A stretch of DNA of 64,000 nt from Allodiplogaster sudhausi (taxonomy: Eukaryota > Nematoda > Chromadorea > Rhabditida > Diplogasteridae): NCBI GenBank assembly GCA_945643635.1, contig CALZFC010000006.1, forward strand, positions 1,102,501-1,166,500. The letters run 5' to 3'. The notes beneath the pieces were generated by a model that saw only the letters and a program-made list of their open reading frames with translations, had not been told where the DNA came from and searched no databases. How positions within the stretch are numbered: position 1 is the first letter of the stretch; every line of letters begins with the position of its first letter. The position numbers and the translations under genes were made by a program. Below are positions 1 through 11,947 of this stretch, piece by piece.

Positions 1-291
1 TGCTACTCGATGTCACCTGAGCGGCAGTTTCACCAAACTCTCTCTCTATCTCTCTCTCGATCTCTCCATTTCTCTACATCTCTTTCATTCTCTCTGTCTC
101 AATCTCACTCTCTCTCTATCTCCATCTCTCTCTCGTCTCAACCCTCTTAATCCCATCTCGACCCGCACAAGTCAAAACAAACCGTATCCATTAGCTTCTT
201 CTCTTTTTGCGCATGAAACCGCCTCCCGCAGAAGACCTAAGAAATTTGTTCTCGTTCTTTCTGTCGCTCTCTCTCGGTCTCTCTCTGTTTA

Positions 292-334
<43 letters not shown>

Positions 335-500
335 CCACCCCGCCCAAGCAATTCCCACATTCGGGCGCCCGTTTGATGTGAGTGGGAGCGCTAAGAAGGC
401 AAACGTGTCAGAAGCGTCCCCTCTCATGCCTTCCTATCAGCTGCATTCCTGGAGAAATCGTCTGTATTGTGGCGAAATATTTCTCTCGGTTACTCTCTCA

Positions 501-552
<52 letters not shown>

Positions 553-1591
553 TTCACTCTTTATCTCTCTCTTGGACTTATCTTTTTCCTCTGGTTTTGA
601 CTACCATTTTTACACTTCTTACATCATTTTTTTTAAACTGGCATTGTCCTTTCTTTTGCTCTCCGATCCTGCAAAACCGTCCAAGCAAAGAATATTTGTG
701 TGTGTTTTATTATTAGTCTACCGTACTCCCGTCTAGTGTCTCTTCGTGACGGGACCCGAGTCGGGAGCGGGGGCCCGCGATGAATCATTGGGAAGCTCTT
801 CGAATGCGATGAAGACGATACAATGAAGAATGCTTATCTCTTCTATAAGCAATGCTTCTTTCTCTCACTCTCTCTCATTCTCTCTTACTCTCTGTCTGAC
901 TCTCTCTCTCTCTCTCTTTCTCTTACTCTCTTACTCACTGATACTCTCTTACTCTCTGATACTCTCTCTCTCTCACTCTCTGACTGTCTGACACTCTCTC
1001 CACTCTCTCCCAGCCTCTGTCTTTTATTTTCTCAATATCACCCATGCACTTCGCCTATCTACGGACTTGGTGCTCCTTCGGAGTCAGCAAGAAGTCTGAA
1101 TTCTCACTTTCTTCTCCTCTTTCTCTGTCTCTCTGGCCTCCTCTCTCTCTCTCTTTCTTTCTCTTTCTCTCTCCTTCCCTCTCTCTTTCAATCTCTCTTT
1201 CTCTCTTTCTCTCTCTCGTTCTCTCTCTCTTTCTCTCTCTTTCTCTCTCTTTCTCTACAACGCTGTCTCCTGTGCAAACAGATCATCCTACAGCGGCAAA
1301 TGACGAGCACTTCGCATACAGAGAGAGAGAGAGAAGAGAGAGAGAGAAAATGGAGAGAGAGAGGAGAGAAGCAGAGAGATAAAGAGAAAGAGAGAGAGAA
1401 AGAGAGACTCACACGTAGACTAATCGCTTTTGCGTACTTCGCACAGTAAAGAAAGACGGAGGCAAGGAGGAGACGGACTCTTTTCTACTCCTCTCACTCG
1501 CGCACTTGAAGAGAAAGAACTTCCCACTCTGCTTCCTCCTTTCTTCGCCTGTCTCTCTCTCTTCTTCTCGTTCTATGTCTTACTCTCTCTC

Positions 1592-1652
<61 letters not shown>

Positions 1653-1740
1653 TTGTTTCGCGGTTCTTTCCCTCGCTCGCGTTACCGTATTCCGTGAATG
1701 TTTAGCCTGAACAGCAGTTTGAATGTGACAATGCTAAACA
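1..1740. repeat. Polypyrimidine (CT)n microsatellite tract
   Basis: Almost continuous CT/TCTC microsatellite on the plus strand. Pure runs lie around 299-332, 483-548, 905-925 and 1598-1655, and a GA-rich block at 1318-1410 faces the CT block at 1140-1258, so these two could pair. No credible gene is seen; Ser/Leu-repeat reading frames here are translations of the repeat. About 714-860 and 1030-1090 are unique sequence without a recognisable product. Confidence 0.9.
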
Positions 1741-1830
1741 AGTGATAAATGTCTTAAAATTCCAGCAGTCTTTTTCTCTCTCTCTCTCTCAAGAACGTCG
1801 CGCGAGAAAACAACAAAAAACCTCTTCGTG

Positions 1831-2482
1831 ATGTTCCACCCGGTCGTCGGGATGCTCTCGCCGCCTGTCGCGCCCGCTCCCCTCGCGCCCGCCATTTCCA
1901 AGTCTCGCGCCCCCTCAGCACCCTCCGCCGGAGTCTCGGCCGCCTCCGCGCCCTCCACTCTCCCCTCCATCTTCCCGCCGCAGCCACCGACGCCCGGCGA
2001 TCTCTTCAAGTACTACTATCTGCTGCAGCAGCAACATCTCTTCGCAAGCCTCGCGCAGCAGGTTCACATTCACATTAATCGATGCTAAAACATTTTTCGC
2101 TGTCAATAGAACATCATAATACATAATAAAAATGGACATAAAAATATAGTAGATTTAAAAATTATAATTATATAATATAATAAAAAAATTGCGACGACTC
2201 TCTATCGGAATCAGTTTACCCGGTGACTTGAAAATAGTTTAATTTGATTAAAACAAGAGCAAGAGGCAATAATTGATTGATTAATTAATTAATCAATTAA
2301 TTAATAATTCTTCCTAGGCCGCGGCCGCCGCTTCGTCTGCTTCCTCTCCCCCTGGCGGCGCGAGATCTCCGCCGGCGCAAGCCCGCGCTCAGCCTTCAAT
2401 GACCGCTGAGTCCCCGCCACCGGCCAAGTTCGACTTTGCACGACTCGCCGATAGCATCGTTAGGGAGGAACAGGTGAGGAAG

Positions 2483-2528
<46 letters not shown>

Positions 2529-4368
2529 GGAGAGAGACAGAGAGAAAATGAGAAATTGGCATGAAACAGAAATGGCTAATGACAGTATAAATTTACTGAA
2601 TCATAAAAATAGCGAAAAATCGTCTTCAAGTTCTTATTATCATGTTAATCATTGTGCGAAAAGCGTATGATGCATAAAAAAATGTATATTGAATAGCGGC
2701 AAAACTTTTAGAGCGTAGATAATAAAATGCAATATAAATTGTCTATCATGTCGGTCATGAAGAACTGCTGACATTTTCATGAAGTGCATAAATTTTCAAA
2801 TGGGAAAGAGGAAGAATCGATCAGCTAGCGAGCCATTCTTATTTTCATTCTCACTATTGTGCGAAAAGCGCATGAGCACACAAGAATTGTTTCAAGAGAG
2901 AAATAGTCATGTTACAAAATGAGTTTAAATACAAAACATTTTTTACTACAAAAATTGTTTAAATGCAAAAATAGTTTTAATGCAAAATGAGTTTTAATGC
3001 AAAAAAGTTTTAATAAAAAATAGTCTTACAATAAAAAAGTTTTAATAAAAAATATGTTTAATACCAAAATAGTTTTATAAAAAGTATTTTTTTCACTTAT
3101 CATTCCTTATTTCCTCACTTTAAGGAGAAGCTCGACTCGTCTGTCTCGCCCTCTCACAATCCGTTGCAATCTCCCGACGTGCCGACTTCTCTGCCGTCGG
3201 CTGCTGCAGCAGCGGTCGCGGCGATGTTTCTCGCCGGTGGTCACCGGCCGTCATTCATGCCGCCACCACAGCCGCCAAGGGTTGGTTGGCTTAGTGGTAG
3301 TGCGGCGGCTTTGAGATTGAGTGGTATGGGTTCGATGCCCGCATGATGCTGGGTCATTTGCCGAGTTTTGTTATTTAGGCTCCGCCCACAATGATCACAA
3401 TGCCGCACCATCACCATCCTCTTATGAACGCTGCGGCAGCTGCTGCGGCGGCTGCAGCGGGCGGCGACTTTAAGCCTTGGTAAGGAAAGGGGGTGATTAT
3501 GAGTTATTTTTAGATGAAGAGTGCTCATTGTCAGCAATGCATAACGATGCTGTCGTGGTGCTTAGAATCCACCGTGCTTTGCTGTATGGGTTTTTTTCTC
3601 ACTCTCTCTCTCTCCCTCTCTCTCAATACATGTTCTTTTCTTGAGGATTACGGTATATTTTAAGGTCTCCATGGTCAGCGTCTTTAAATTTGGGAAGAAA
3701 AGTATCTTTCAAGATGACCAACCCATCTCTTCCACCACAGGTTCATGCTGCCTGGCGGGCACAAGCGTGGCGCTGGTCGAACGCGTCCGAAGCGCCAGTT
3801 CATCTGCCGCTTCTGCCATCGCGAGTTCACCAAGTCGTACAATCTGCAGATTCACGTCAGGACGCACACGGACGAGCGGCCGTTCACGTGCGACATCTGC
3901 GACAAGGCATTCAGGCGGCAGGATCATCTCAGAGATCACAAGTCAGGAGGGGTTGAGAGAGAGCGACTGAGAGAGGTAGAGAGAGAGAGAGTGAGAGAGG
4001 TAGAGAGAGCGGGAGAGAGAGGGTGAGAGGGAGAGGGAGAGAGAGGGAGAGAAAGAGAGAAAGAGAGAGGGGGAGAAAAATAATGATTGTGAGGGAGAGA
4101 GACCGGAGAGAATGAGAGAGAGAGAAAGAGAGAGGGAGGGAGATAGAGAGAAAGAGGAGAGAGAGAAAGCGAATAAGGAGAGAGAAAGAGAGTGAGGAGA
4201 GTGAGGAGAGGGAGAGAGAGGGAGAGAGAGAGGGAGGGAGGGAGGGAGAGAGGGAGAGAGGGAGGAAGAGAGAGAGAAAATGAGAAAGAGAGAAAGAGAG
4301 AGGGAGGGAGAAAGAGACTGAGGGAGAGGGTGATAGACAGCGAGAGAACGAGAGAATGAGAGGCAGAG

Positions 4369-4412
<44 letters not shown>

Positions 4413-5478
4413 TGAATGATAAGGCTCAAGCTGAAACGACAACATTCTCTAACCATAAACCCTCTTTTGCAGGTTCATCCACCAGAAGGAGAAGCCTTTC
4501 AAGTGCGACGTCTGCGGCAAGGGATTCTGCCAGTCGAGGACACTTCAGGTGAGGGAGAGAGTGAGGGAGGGAGGTAGAGAAAAAGAGAGAGAGAGAGAGT
4601 GAGAGATAGAGAGAGAGATGGAGAGAGATTGAGAGTGAGTTAGATGGGAGTAAGAGAAAGTGAGAGAGGGAGAGAGAGATGCTGGGAGATACAGACTGAG
4701 AGTGAGAGAGTGAGAGAAGGACATGGAATCATTGAGAGATAAGGAAAGAGTAAGTGAGATTGTGAGAGAGAGAGAGAGGGCGAGAAAAGGTAATATAGAG
4801 TATGAGAGAAATAGCAAGAGATAATGAGAGAGCGAGAGGGAAAGTGGAGAAGAGAAAGAGACCGATAGAGAGAGGGAGAAGGGAGAGAGAGAGTGAGCGG
4901 TAGTAGTGAAGAGAGTTATGAAAAAAGGCATCTTTTTGTTCCACGATTTTTTTAAAAAATAACTCCTGCTGTAAAGAGGTGACACTGAAAATGTTTATAA
5001 TACATAACCATCCACCGGTGAAGAAGAGGGAACCAAAAGATCAACTGGAAAAAAGAAGTCGCAAGAAGTCGACGTATTCCCCCGTTAGAATAATTTTTTG
5101 GCGATACCGACTAAAACAAAGGCAAATGGCATTAGAAGTAATTTATTTTATTCCACTGGAATAATGATTGATTTTTGTTATGTCGCGCAAATGACAAAAC
5201 TCTTAAAAATGATTAAAAAGTAATTTTTTTCATTTTACCGGAACAATGATTTCTATGTTATGTCCTGAAACCGTTTCCCTCTCCAGGTTCATCGCGTCTC
5301 TCATGCCGAGTGTAGCGGCGGCACGTCCCGGGCAGCGAACGCGTCGCGTCACGCAACGCGTTGCGGTCCTCGCCCGTCTCAGCCCTCATCGCGAACATCG
5401 CCCTTATCACCCAGCACAGTCGTCTCGGTCGATGGCGATCAGGAGGCAAGCGATTACAATTTTGAAAAAAAAAATTAA
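1831..5478 (+). CDS. Odd-skipped-related C2H2 zinc-finger transcription factor (three fingers)
   Basis: Seven exons are proposed: 1831-2061, 2318-2473, 3125-3280, 3379-3479, 3741-3941, 4473-4548 and 5287-5478. They join in phase to a 370-residue protein. The N-terminal half is Pro/Ala/Ser-rich with poly-Ala runs and carries the motif [12 protein letters not shown], resembling the conserved FDFA-type motif before the fingers in odd-skipped proteins. Three C2H2 fingers follow: [21 protein letters not shown] is finger one (21 residues, ends HVRTH), finger two ends HKFIH and finger three starts [15 protein letters not shown] and ends HRVSH. The linkers TDERPF and KEKPF and the finger-three core [10 protein letters not shown] are hallmarks of the Odd/Osr family, nuclear DNA-binding regulators of gut and segmental development. 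C. elegans odd-1/odd-2 also have few fingers. The start is the first ATG of exon 1. Introns 5 and 6 are GA-microsatellite rich. The last exon may instead end at a GC donor (see 5607-5690). Confidence 0.9.
2489..2545. repeat. (GA)n microsatellite in odd intron 2
   Basis: GA/GAGAGA run directly behind the exon 2 donor. Confidence 0.85.
2925..3080. repeat. Degenerate short tandem repeat in odd intron 2
   Basis: About eight imperfect copies of a 17-20 base unit with core GTTTTAATGCAAAA or GTTTTAATAAAAAA. Confidence 0.65.
3946..4410. repeat. GA-rich tract filling odd intron 5
   Basis: Polypurine GAGAGA/GGGAGA tract across nearly the whole intron, with a pure run around 4373-4408. A second tract (4549-4900) fills the start of intron 6. 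Long Ser/Leu frames on the opposite strand are repeat translations. Confidence 0.9.
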
Positions 5479-5606
5479 AATTCCCGCGCTATTTCGCACC
5501 TTTTAAAACAAGTATTCATTTTCTTTTACTAAATTTTTTTATTAATTTAATTCGATTTTTCAAAAAAATATTTAAAAAAGAATATAAAAAAATCTTTTAT
5601 TTTAAG

Positions 5607-5690
5607 GAGAAAACAGTCTCCACCAGTATCGCATTCGCACTTTCTTCACCAGAAGCCGCAGCTTCGCCATCGTCTTCTTCAACAGACTGA
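5607..5690 (+). CDS. Alternative last exon of the odd-skipped gene (candidate)
   Basis: After the acceptor TTTTAAG an open frame of 27 codons runs to TGA at 5688-5690, rich in Ser/Ala with an SPSSSSTD end. It would join in phase 0 to the preceding exon if the intron used the GC donor GAG|GCAAGC at about 5449-5451. Compositionally it suits the low-complexity tail of a transcription factor. The alternative is read-through of the previous exon to TAA at 5476-5478, which adds a poly-Lys tail. Confidence 0.35.
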   Translation, partial: EKTVSTSIAFALSSPEAAASPSSSSTD

Positions 5691-8588
5691 GAGGAATTAT
5701 AGAGCGGCCCTTAAAAGCTACCGTAATCCCCCATGAAAATAGTGTGCAAGACGAGAGACGCAGACAGTGTGTAAAGTATGGTAGAGAGATTTTAAGCGCC
5801 TCCATGGACACAGCCTCTTTAAGAGAAAATGCATATTTAAAAATTGCTTGAAAATAAAATGTGGTTTTTTTTTCTCTTCGCAATATTGACGCTTTAATAC
5901 TGAATATGCCTTAAAAATTAGTCACAACAACTGCCAGAGCTTTATGTGCATATCTTACCCAAATTCACTTCGCTTATAGTCGCTTACATATTTACATCAT
6001 TTATACGTACATACATACATATATATTTGTTTTGCATTTATATGACCATAAATTCCGAATTAAACCGGGCATCTTGCATCTTTTCTATCGCTTTATTGTT
6101 AATTCTCGCTAGAAATGTTTAACTTTCTTCAAATTGTTTTTTTTATGCCTTCTATCCTTTTATAACTAGTGATACTTGCTTATTTTTTATTTTTTCTTAT
6201 GTCGTATTAACTCTCCTCTGGAAGGAGACTCTTTTTCAACTATTGCATAAGGATTTGTTGTGCTTGTTTAGTTTCTTTCATGTACCACATTTCATGTTTT
6301 ACAGAATTCTGTAGAAATCAAATTGCCATAAAACTAATTTCGGTCAGTGCATCGTGCCTTCGCTTCACAATTCTACAGCTTTTATGTAAGGACATCGATT
6401 TGATCTTGGTCTTTTTCATGATAAATTTTCCACAATGTAGTATTTTATTCCTATTAACTAAAAGAATGCGAATTCTGTTTTTTTTTTCTTTTCTTCTTTT
6501 CTTTCTTATTTTTTTGTAATACAATTTCAAGGCCCCAAACCCGATCTCATTCCTTATAAGGTCACCCTCTGCATTCAATAACATTTAGAAAATCTTATTT
6601 TCCTTAATTAATCTTTCTTCATTCACTATTCTGGTATGTTCGGAGCGAATAGACTTAATTGCCAGACAACAATATTATTATTATTATTATTATTTGTTTG
6701 CCATGTATACATCCATGTGATACCGTAAGAAAATGCATTAATTGACTGATTACTTGATCGGCTTAGATCTATATGGACTAATGCATTTATAATGTCACAA
6801 TTGATGTTTTGAATAAATTGTCATAATTCCAAAGAACTGGCCTAGGAGAGAGGGAGGTGGAAATAAATCCTTGAAAGGTGAAAATAATTATTTTCTTTTT
6901 TTTTCTTTAAAGGAAATAAAATCAAGAATTATTAACGAAATCAAGCGAAACAAAAATTGTGTGAAGAAATTAAACGGACTTTCTGAAAAAAAATGTATGC
7001 CAAAGAAAGGGCACATAATACAATATTTATTAGAGAAGGCATGCAGAGAAAACTGTGTGAATAATTAACTATCCACTGGGAATTGATATCATACGCAATA
7101 AACGAGAAAGAGTGGTTGGGGGTCTTTTTTTCTTTATTCTTTATTTTATACAACAACTCGAGGAAGAGAGGGGAAGAGAGAGAGTTATAGGTATAGAACT
7201 GTATGTATGTCATTACTTGGACAAGTCTTAAATGTTTTCAAATGTGTTAAATCTTTTATATGTTCCATTCGCCAAGAAATATTCTTAAAATTTCTCCCCG
7301 ACAAGTCAATTCGCACATGTGGTTTAGTGCAGCTGCCAAGCATTAAAGGATCGAAATGGCACGGCTGAACTGAAGTCTTGTCTTGTTTTGGTTTAAGTCT
7401 TCGATTTGACAAAACATGTTTTGCTTGATTTGAAAAAATATAATATATATTTACTTCCTATGCGACATCTTGGAGCAAATTGCTTCACCTACAACACACA
7501 GTGTGCAAACAAGTTAAATTTTTCTGTTGGAAAATATGTATATTTACGTTCATATAAATGCTTATTAAATTCCCTTTTGAAACGTAAAACATCAAAGCGG
7601 CGTTGACGAAGAAGTCGATTTGATTGTGTTTACGATACCGCTTCTCGGCAGATCCAAAATGTGCTTGAACTGTTTCAGGGTGGTAGATTTGACGAAAAAT
7701 GTCTTGTTATATTTGTATTTACTTATAAGAATGTTATTTTTCATAACCACTTTTTTCGAATACATTTCTTGTGCTTAACTATATAGTCTGTTAAAGGGGG
7801 AGCGTGCATCAGAGGAAAAGGGTCGACATGCATATATTTTCTCAACCAATTTAATCCTCTGGGTTCATGGAATCATTGAGAGATAGGGAAAGAGTGAGTG
7901 GAAAAAATTAGATAGTGAGAAAAGGAATGAGATAAAAAAGGTAAGGAAAACGTAGCACAACACTACATTCATAAGAGAAAAATTCATGGTGGAAATTAAA
8001 TCTTCGTCATTTCTTTATGAAAAAAAATATTTTATGGACCTGGACAGGATTTAAATGGTTATACAACGAATGGAAATGAGGCTGATAATCCGGAATGTCA
8101 AGTACAATGAATGGTTAACAGAGAAAAAAGGAAGCCAGTCAAAAAGCGTGCGAAGACAGGTTTCATCAAAAGTAAATAAATTACATGATTTATTTAGAAA
8201 ACATCTTTAATGGACTTCGAATAGTCTTAAATTGTTATATTTTTGAAAAGCTTAAAATGTGGTTGACAGCTTAATTGACTCTTCCTCCTTCTCCAAGTTG
8301 TTACTTACGCACAGGTTGGTTTTGTGCAGCTGTAAAGTATTACAGGACCGAGCAGCCGGAGCGATTCGATACTGCAGAGATTATTTTTTATTTCATATTG
8401 CGATATTTTATTTCCGATTTTTATATGGTGCTTTTTACATATAACTCTTTTTATTATTCGAGGCGCAGAGCTTTTTTTGTGTTTTTTGCACATTTTATTA
8501 TCGGTAAATAAATTTACTATTTAAAACATCATTATATTCACACTTGATTTTGCGCCTTTTTGCCTGATATATATAAGGGTGAGAGAGA
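5691..8588. other. Intergenic region without recognisable gene
   Basis: AT-rich sequence with short T-runs and a (TAT)n run near 6677-6692. I see no coding signature, RNA gene or clear repeat element. At 7867-7905 a short piece resembles sequence near 4727-4760 of odd intron 6 (GGAATCATTGAGAGATA), perhaps a dispersed repeat fragment. Confidence 0.6.
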
Positions 8589-8593
8589 ACATG
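8589..8593. repeat. 5' target-site duplication ACATG
   Basis: ACATG directly precedes the 5' LTR and is repeated directly after the 3' LTR at 13574-13578. Confidence 0.85.
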
Positions 8594-8875
8594 TGTATCG
8601 ACAGATATACCTCTCTGAATGTCTCTATCTCTCTCACTATCTCTTCTCTCAAGCTCCGCCCCTTTGGCGGAGAGGTTGTCACTTGATTATTCTATTGTAT
8701 CTTGGTTAACGGTTGGTACGGTCGGTCGGTCAGTCGGTCGGTTCGGTTCGGTTTGGTTGTATTGGTCCATTGGTAATAAAGAGTCCTTTTGGTGGACTAC
8801 GAGCATTCTACCACAATCTACATTACGGTCGGTCGGTCGGTCGGTCGGTTTGTAAGGGCAGTGGCAGCCCCTACA
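8594..8875 (+). repeat. 5' long terminal repeat
   Basis: It starts TGTATCGACAG and ends CCCCTACA (TG...CA boundaries). It contains AATAAA near 8775 as a likely poly(A) signal and five GGTC units near its end. Confidence 0.9.
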
Positions 8876-8878
8876 ATT

Positions 8879-8890
8879 TGGTGCGTCGGC
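8879..8890 (+). promoter_or_regulatory. Putative primer-binding site
   Basis: TGGTGCGTCGGC lies three bases inside the 5' LTR. Starting with TGG fits pairing to a tRNA 3' CCA end; the tRNA is not identified. Confidence 0.5.
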
Positions 8891-9111
8891 TAAAATTTAG
8901 CCTTTTCTTTCTTTCTTTTAATTCCTTTTTTTCATTTTTTTCACTTCTTTCTCTCTATATAAACACTTTATTTCCTTCTGCCGCCTCTCTTTTTTAATTA
9001 GTGTTTATACTCTCTCTTCAATTTAAATTTTTATTCTTAAATTTTTTTTACTTTCATATTTATTATATTTCTTGTCATCTTATGTCAATAGTTATCACCT
9101 AAACTCCCATC

Positions 9112-10405
9112 ATGTCCACCCCGTTGACTAAATGCAAATGTGAAGAAAAGGTAGAGAAACTCGCTGCTGCTCTCTCTCTAATTCAGATGAGACTAGATGA
9201 ACTACAAACGCAAGATGCTCCACTCGCGCAGCTATCCACAGCGTTCCCAACGCCTCCCGATTCGCCCATCTCATCATCAGCGACACTCACCTACCGGCAG
9301 CCTCTCTCCCTCTCATGCTGGAACTCACTTGACGTGGTCCACGACTCAAGTAAGAAGTTCTATTCCCACCCCTGTCACCTGTACTGCTCCTATTAGTACA
9401 ATGACTACCACGTCATCTGTTCAGTCCACATTTTCACTCCCTCAGGCCTCTATTCCCGATAATTACTCTACCGCTCTTTCTCAATGTCCTTCACCAATTC
9501 ATCAGTCCGTCCCATATTTTAATTCCATGCCCATGTTTCCTCTTGTTCAGCCATACCCATGTCCATCCCATCATTATTTTACTCCTCATATGAACCAGAA
9601 TTCCCCTGGCATCTCATATTCTACTCCCCCAGGACTCTCTCTCCCCAAAATTGACAGTGCTAAAATGACAACTGCTACCAAAGACATTGTAGAGTCTCAC
9701 TTCCACCCGTCCCCCCCTCCCCATGATTCCTCGCATTCTTTCCTGTCCAAGAAACTTTCTCCTCCCGAAACCAATGTACACTCTCTCCATTCTACGCGCT
9801 CCCCGTCCAACTCTAAGTGCGCTTTCTATCAGAGTCTCACTCATCCCTCTGAGTTCTGCAGAAAATACAGTAGACAGTCCGAGCGAAGAATTCGGATTAA
9901 TGAATGTCATGCCTGCTGGAACTGTCTCTCTCCCAGTCATTTAGTCCGACATTGCACTTATGACACATGCAAAAGATGTTCTCAAAAACATCACATCGCT
10001 CTTTGCCAATATCTGCGACAATATCATTCTCGCACTCGCTCCCAATCAATTTCTACCCATTCTCGCCGCTCTTATCATGAAAAGCGATATCCATCTCGCT
10101 CCCCTCGCCGCTCTCACTTTCACAGAAGAGAATCTGGAAGATCTTGTAATCAACGCTCCTCCATCAGCACTTACCCTGAGCAAAACAGATTTCGAAACCG
10201 AAGTGAGAGCAGAAGCAAACACATTCCGGTAGATTGGAATCAGCGAGAAAGCAGAAGAGAAAAATATGTCAGTCCGCAAGTGAGAAGCAGAGATGCATAT
10301 AGAAGCAGATCAAGAACACAGGAAAAAGGGACCTCGCATTCTAATAGGAGATATTCGCCTGACCCAAGAAGAGACAAGAAGCACGAAAAAGAATACTCAT
10401 CCTAA
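9112..10405 (+). CDS. Gag-like ORF 1 of the LTR element (frameshifted)
   Basis: The frame from ATG 9112 opens with a Cys pair (CKCEE) and a short amphipathic, coiled-coil-like helix, then is overtaken by another frame that stays open to TAA at 10405. One shift near 9290-9350 is needed to join them. The middle is Pro/Ser/Thr-rich. Around 9810-10020 come Cys/His knuckles: a CAFYQ...H...C half site, then CWNCLSPSHLVRHC (CX2CX4HX4C) and CKRCSQKHHIALC. The last, with its K-H-H-x3-C ending, is typical of BEL/Pao Gag. The C-terminal 130 residues are Arg/Ser-rich, likely nucleic-acid binding. The product would be a nucleocapsid-type structural protein. The shift may be a mutation, a sequencing error or programmed. 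Confidence 0.7.
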
Positions 10406-11944
10406 ATTGTCCTCTCTCCCTGTCCTACTTCTCTAATGCTTGTCCAATAACAGTCCATAATTAATGGCCTGTCCCAGTTATTTAAATTAATTTTTTCTTA
10501 TTAGTCCAGACCTAGTCCATTATTAGACCAGTCCATTTATTAAGTCCAGTTCATCAAAGTACACATTTCTCTGCCCAATTTTAAAATATGTCCATTCCAA
10601 CAGTCCATCCTTCTCTTATTATATGTATGTACATAAGCATTAACTTCTTCCAAGATATTCTCTCTAGACAAATCCCCCGGTCAATTTTCATCTCTCCCTA
10701 TCCAATTTTTCCCCATTATATCTGATGCCTCTGACCCATCTATCCATTCTCTTATTAATCTTTCTGTCCATTTCCCCTCTCATCCAAACAAAATACATGT
10801 CCTTATTGTTAGTGCAACCTGAGTTCATTCTTTGTTTGGTTTCCATACCAGCCCATTTATATTTCTCTCTGTAAAAGACACCGACACAAATGCATTTTAG
10901 TCCATTCTTCAGTATCTCACACATCCATCCCTTCCGCTCTCTGTCCGCTCTCCGACTTTGCAACACTCTCCCCTCTCTTTGTCATCTGAACAATGAACTA
11001 TGCTCGACTCAAGCCGCAAATATTACTTGTCCATCTTCTCCCTCCCGTCCATGCATTAGAGTTATCACCGAAAGCCATCTTATGTATCCCCCTGTCTCTC
11101 TACCAACTCTCTCTAACTACTTCGCTCACTCTCCGATCTCTCCCGATAATAACAGTCTCTCCTTCCCCACTTTTTCTCTCATGTCCAAAACATTCACTCA
11201 CACTAGCAAGTCACCGGCCATGAGGTCGCTCCTGCCCCTGGCGAATACTCTAAATTGTCTTCTTATTCACAAATGATTTGTCATCCCAGCTTCCTTATTG
11301 CTTATGACGTCCACGCTTGTATATATGTATCAACAGTCCAGTCCGCATCCCCGCAGTATATAAATAATGACAGCAAACATTTTCATAGTGATATATACAC
11401 ATAGAAGTTCGTTCATCCATATAGTTCTTCTTAATTTAAATCATCTTTTGTTTGTCATTTCTTCCTTCGCATTTATCGTCGTCTTATCTTCTTCATTTAT
11501 TATTTTCTCGTCCTCATTTCTTAAAATATCTTCTATCCCTTTTTTCACAATCTACCCATGCTCCTCTTATCTGTAAACATATTTTCTATTTATCTTTCCC
11601 TCTTCTCATCCATTTTTTGACTCTTTCACATATATCCTAGAATTTCATTCCCTTTAATATCATTCTCCTCTCTTACTTCTAAATTTATACACTTATTATA
11701 TTTTCTTATGCACTCAAATAGTTTTCGTAATGTACCACCTATTCAGATTTCGTCCGTTCTCGCCATTCTTCCTGACACGTTTTTTTTCTTGATTTCTTCT
11801 TTAGATCGTTTTACATATCTTAATTTTTTTTCTTCTCTTTACCTTTATTTTCTCTCTCCATATCTTTTCATGGAACCAATTTTGTCTCTCATGACTCTCT
11901 AATTCAGTGACTTTCTATCTACGAGAGTCCGCAGACGAGCACTT
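10406..11944. other. Interior of the LTR element, no convincing protein
   Basis: Pyrimidine-rich sequence between the two Gag-like frames. Only short Ser/Leu/Pro frames are open, without polymerase motifs; a repeated CAGTCCA/AGTCCAT word occurs around 10440-10610. Confidence 0.6.
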
Positions 11945-11947
11945 CTA

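Noticed and set aside
207..1705. Long Ser/Leu-repeat reading frames
   Set aside because: They are translations of CT microsatellites in several frames; no splice or codon signature.
3929..4985. Minus-strand Ser/Leu frames of 146-175 codons
   Set aside because: Reverse translation of GA-rich introns of the odd-skipped gene.
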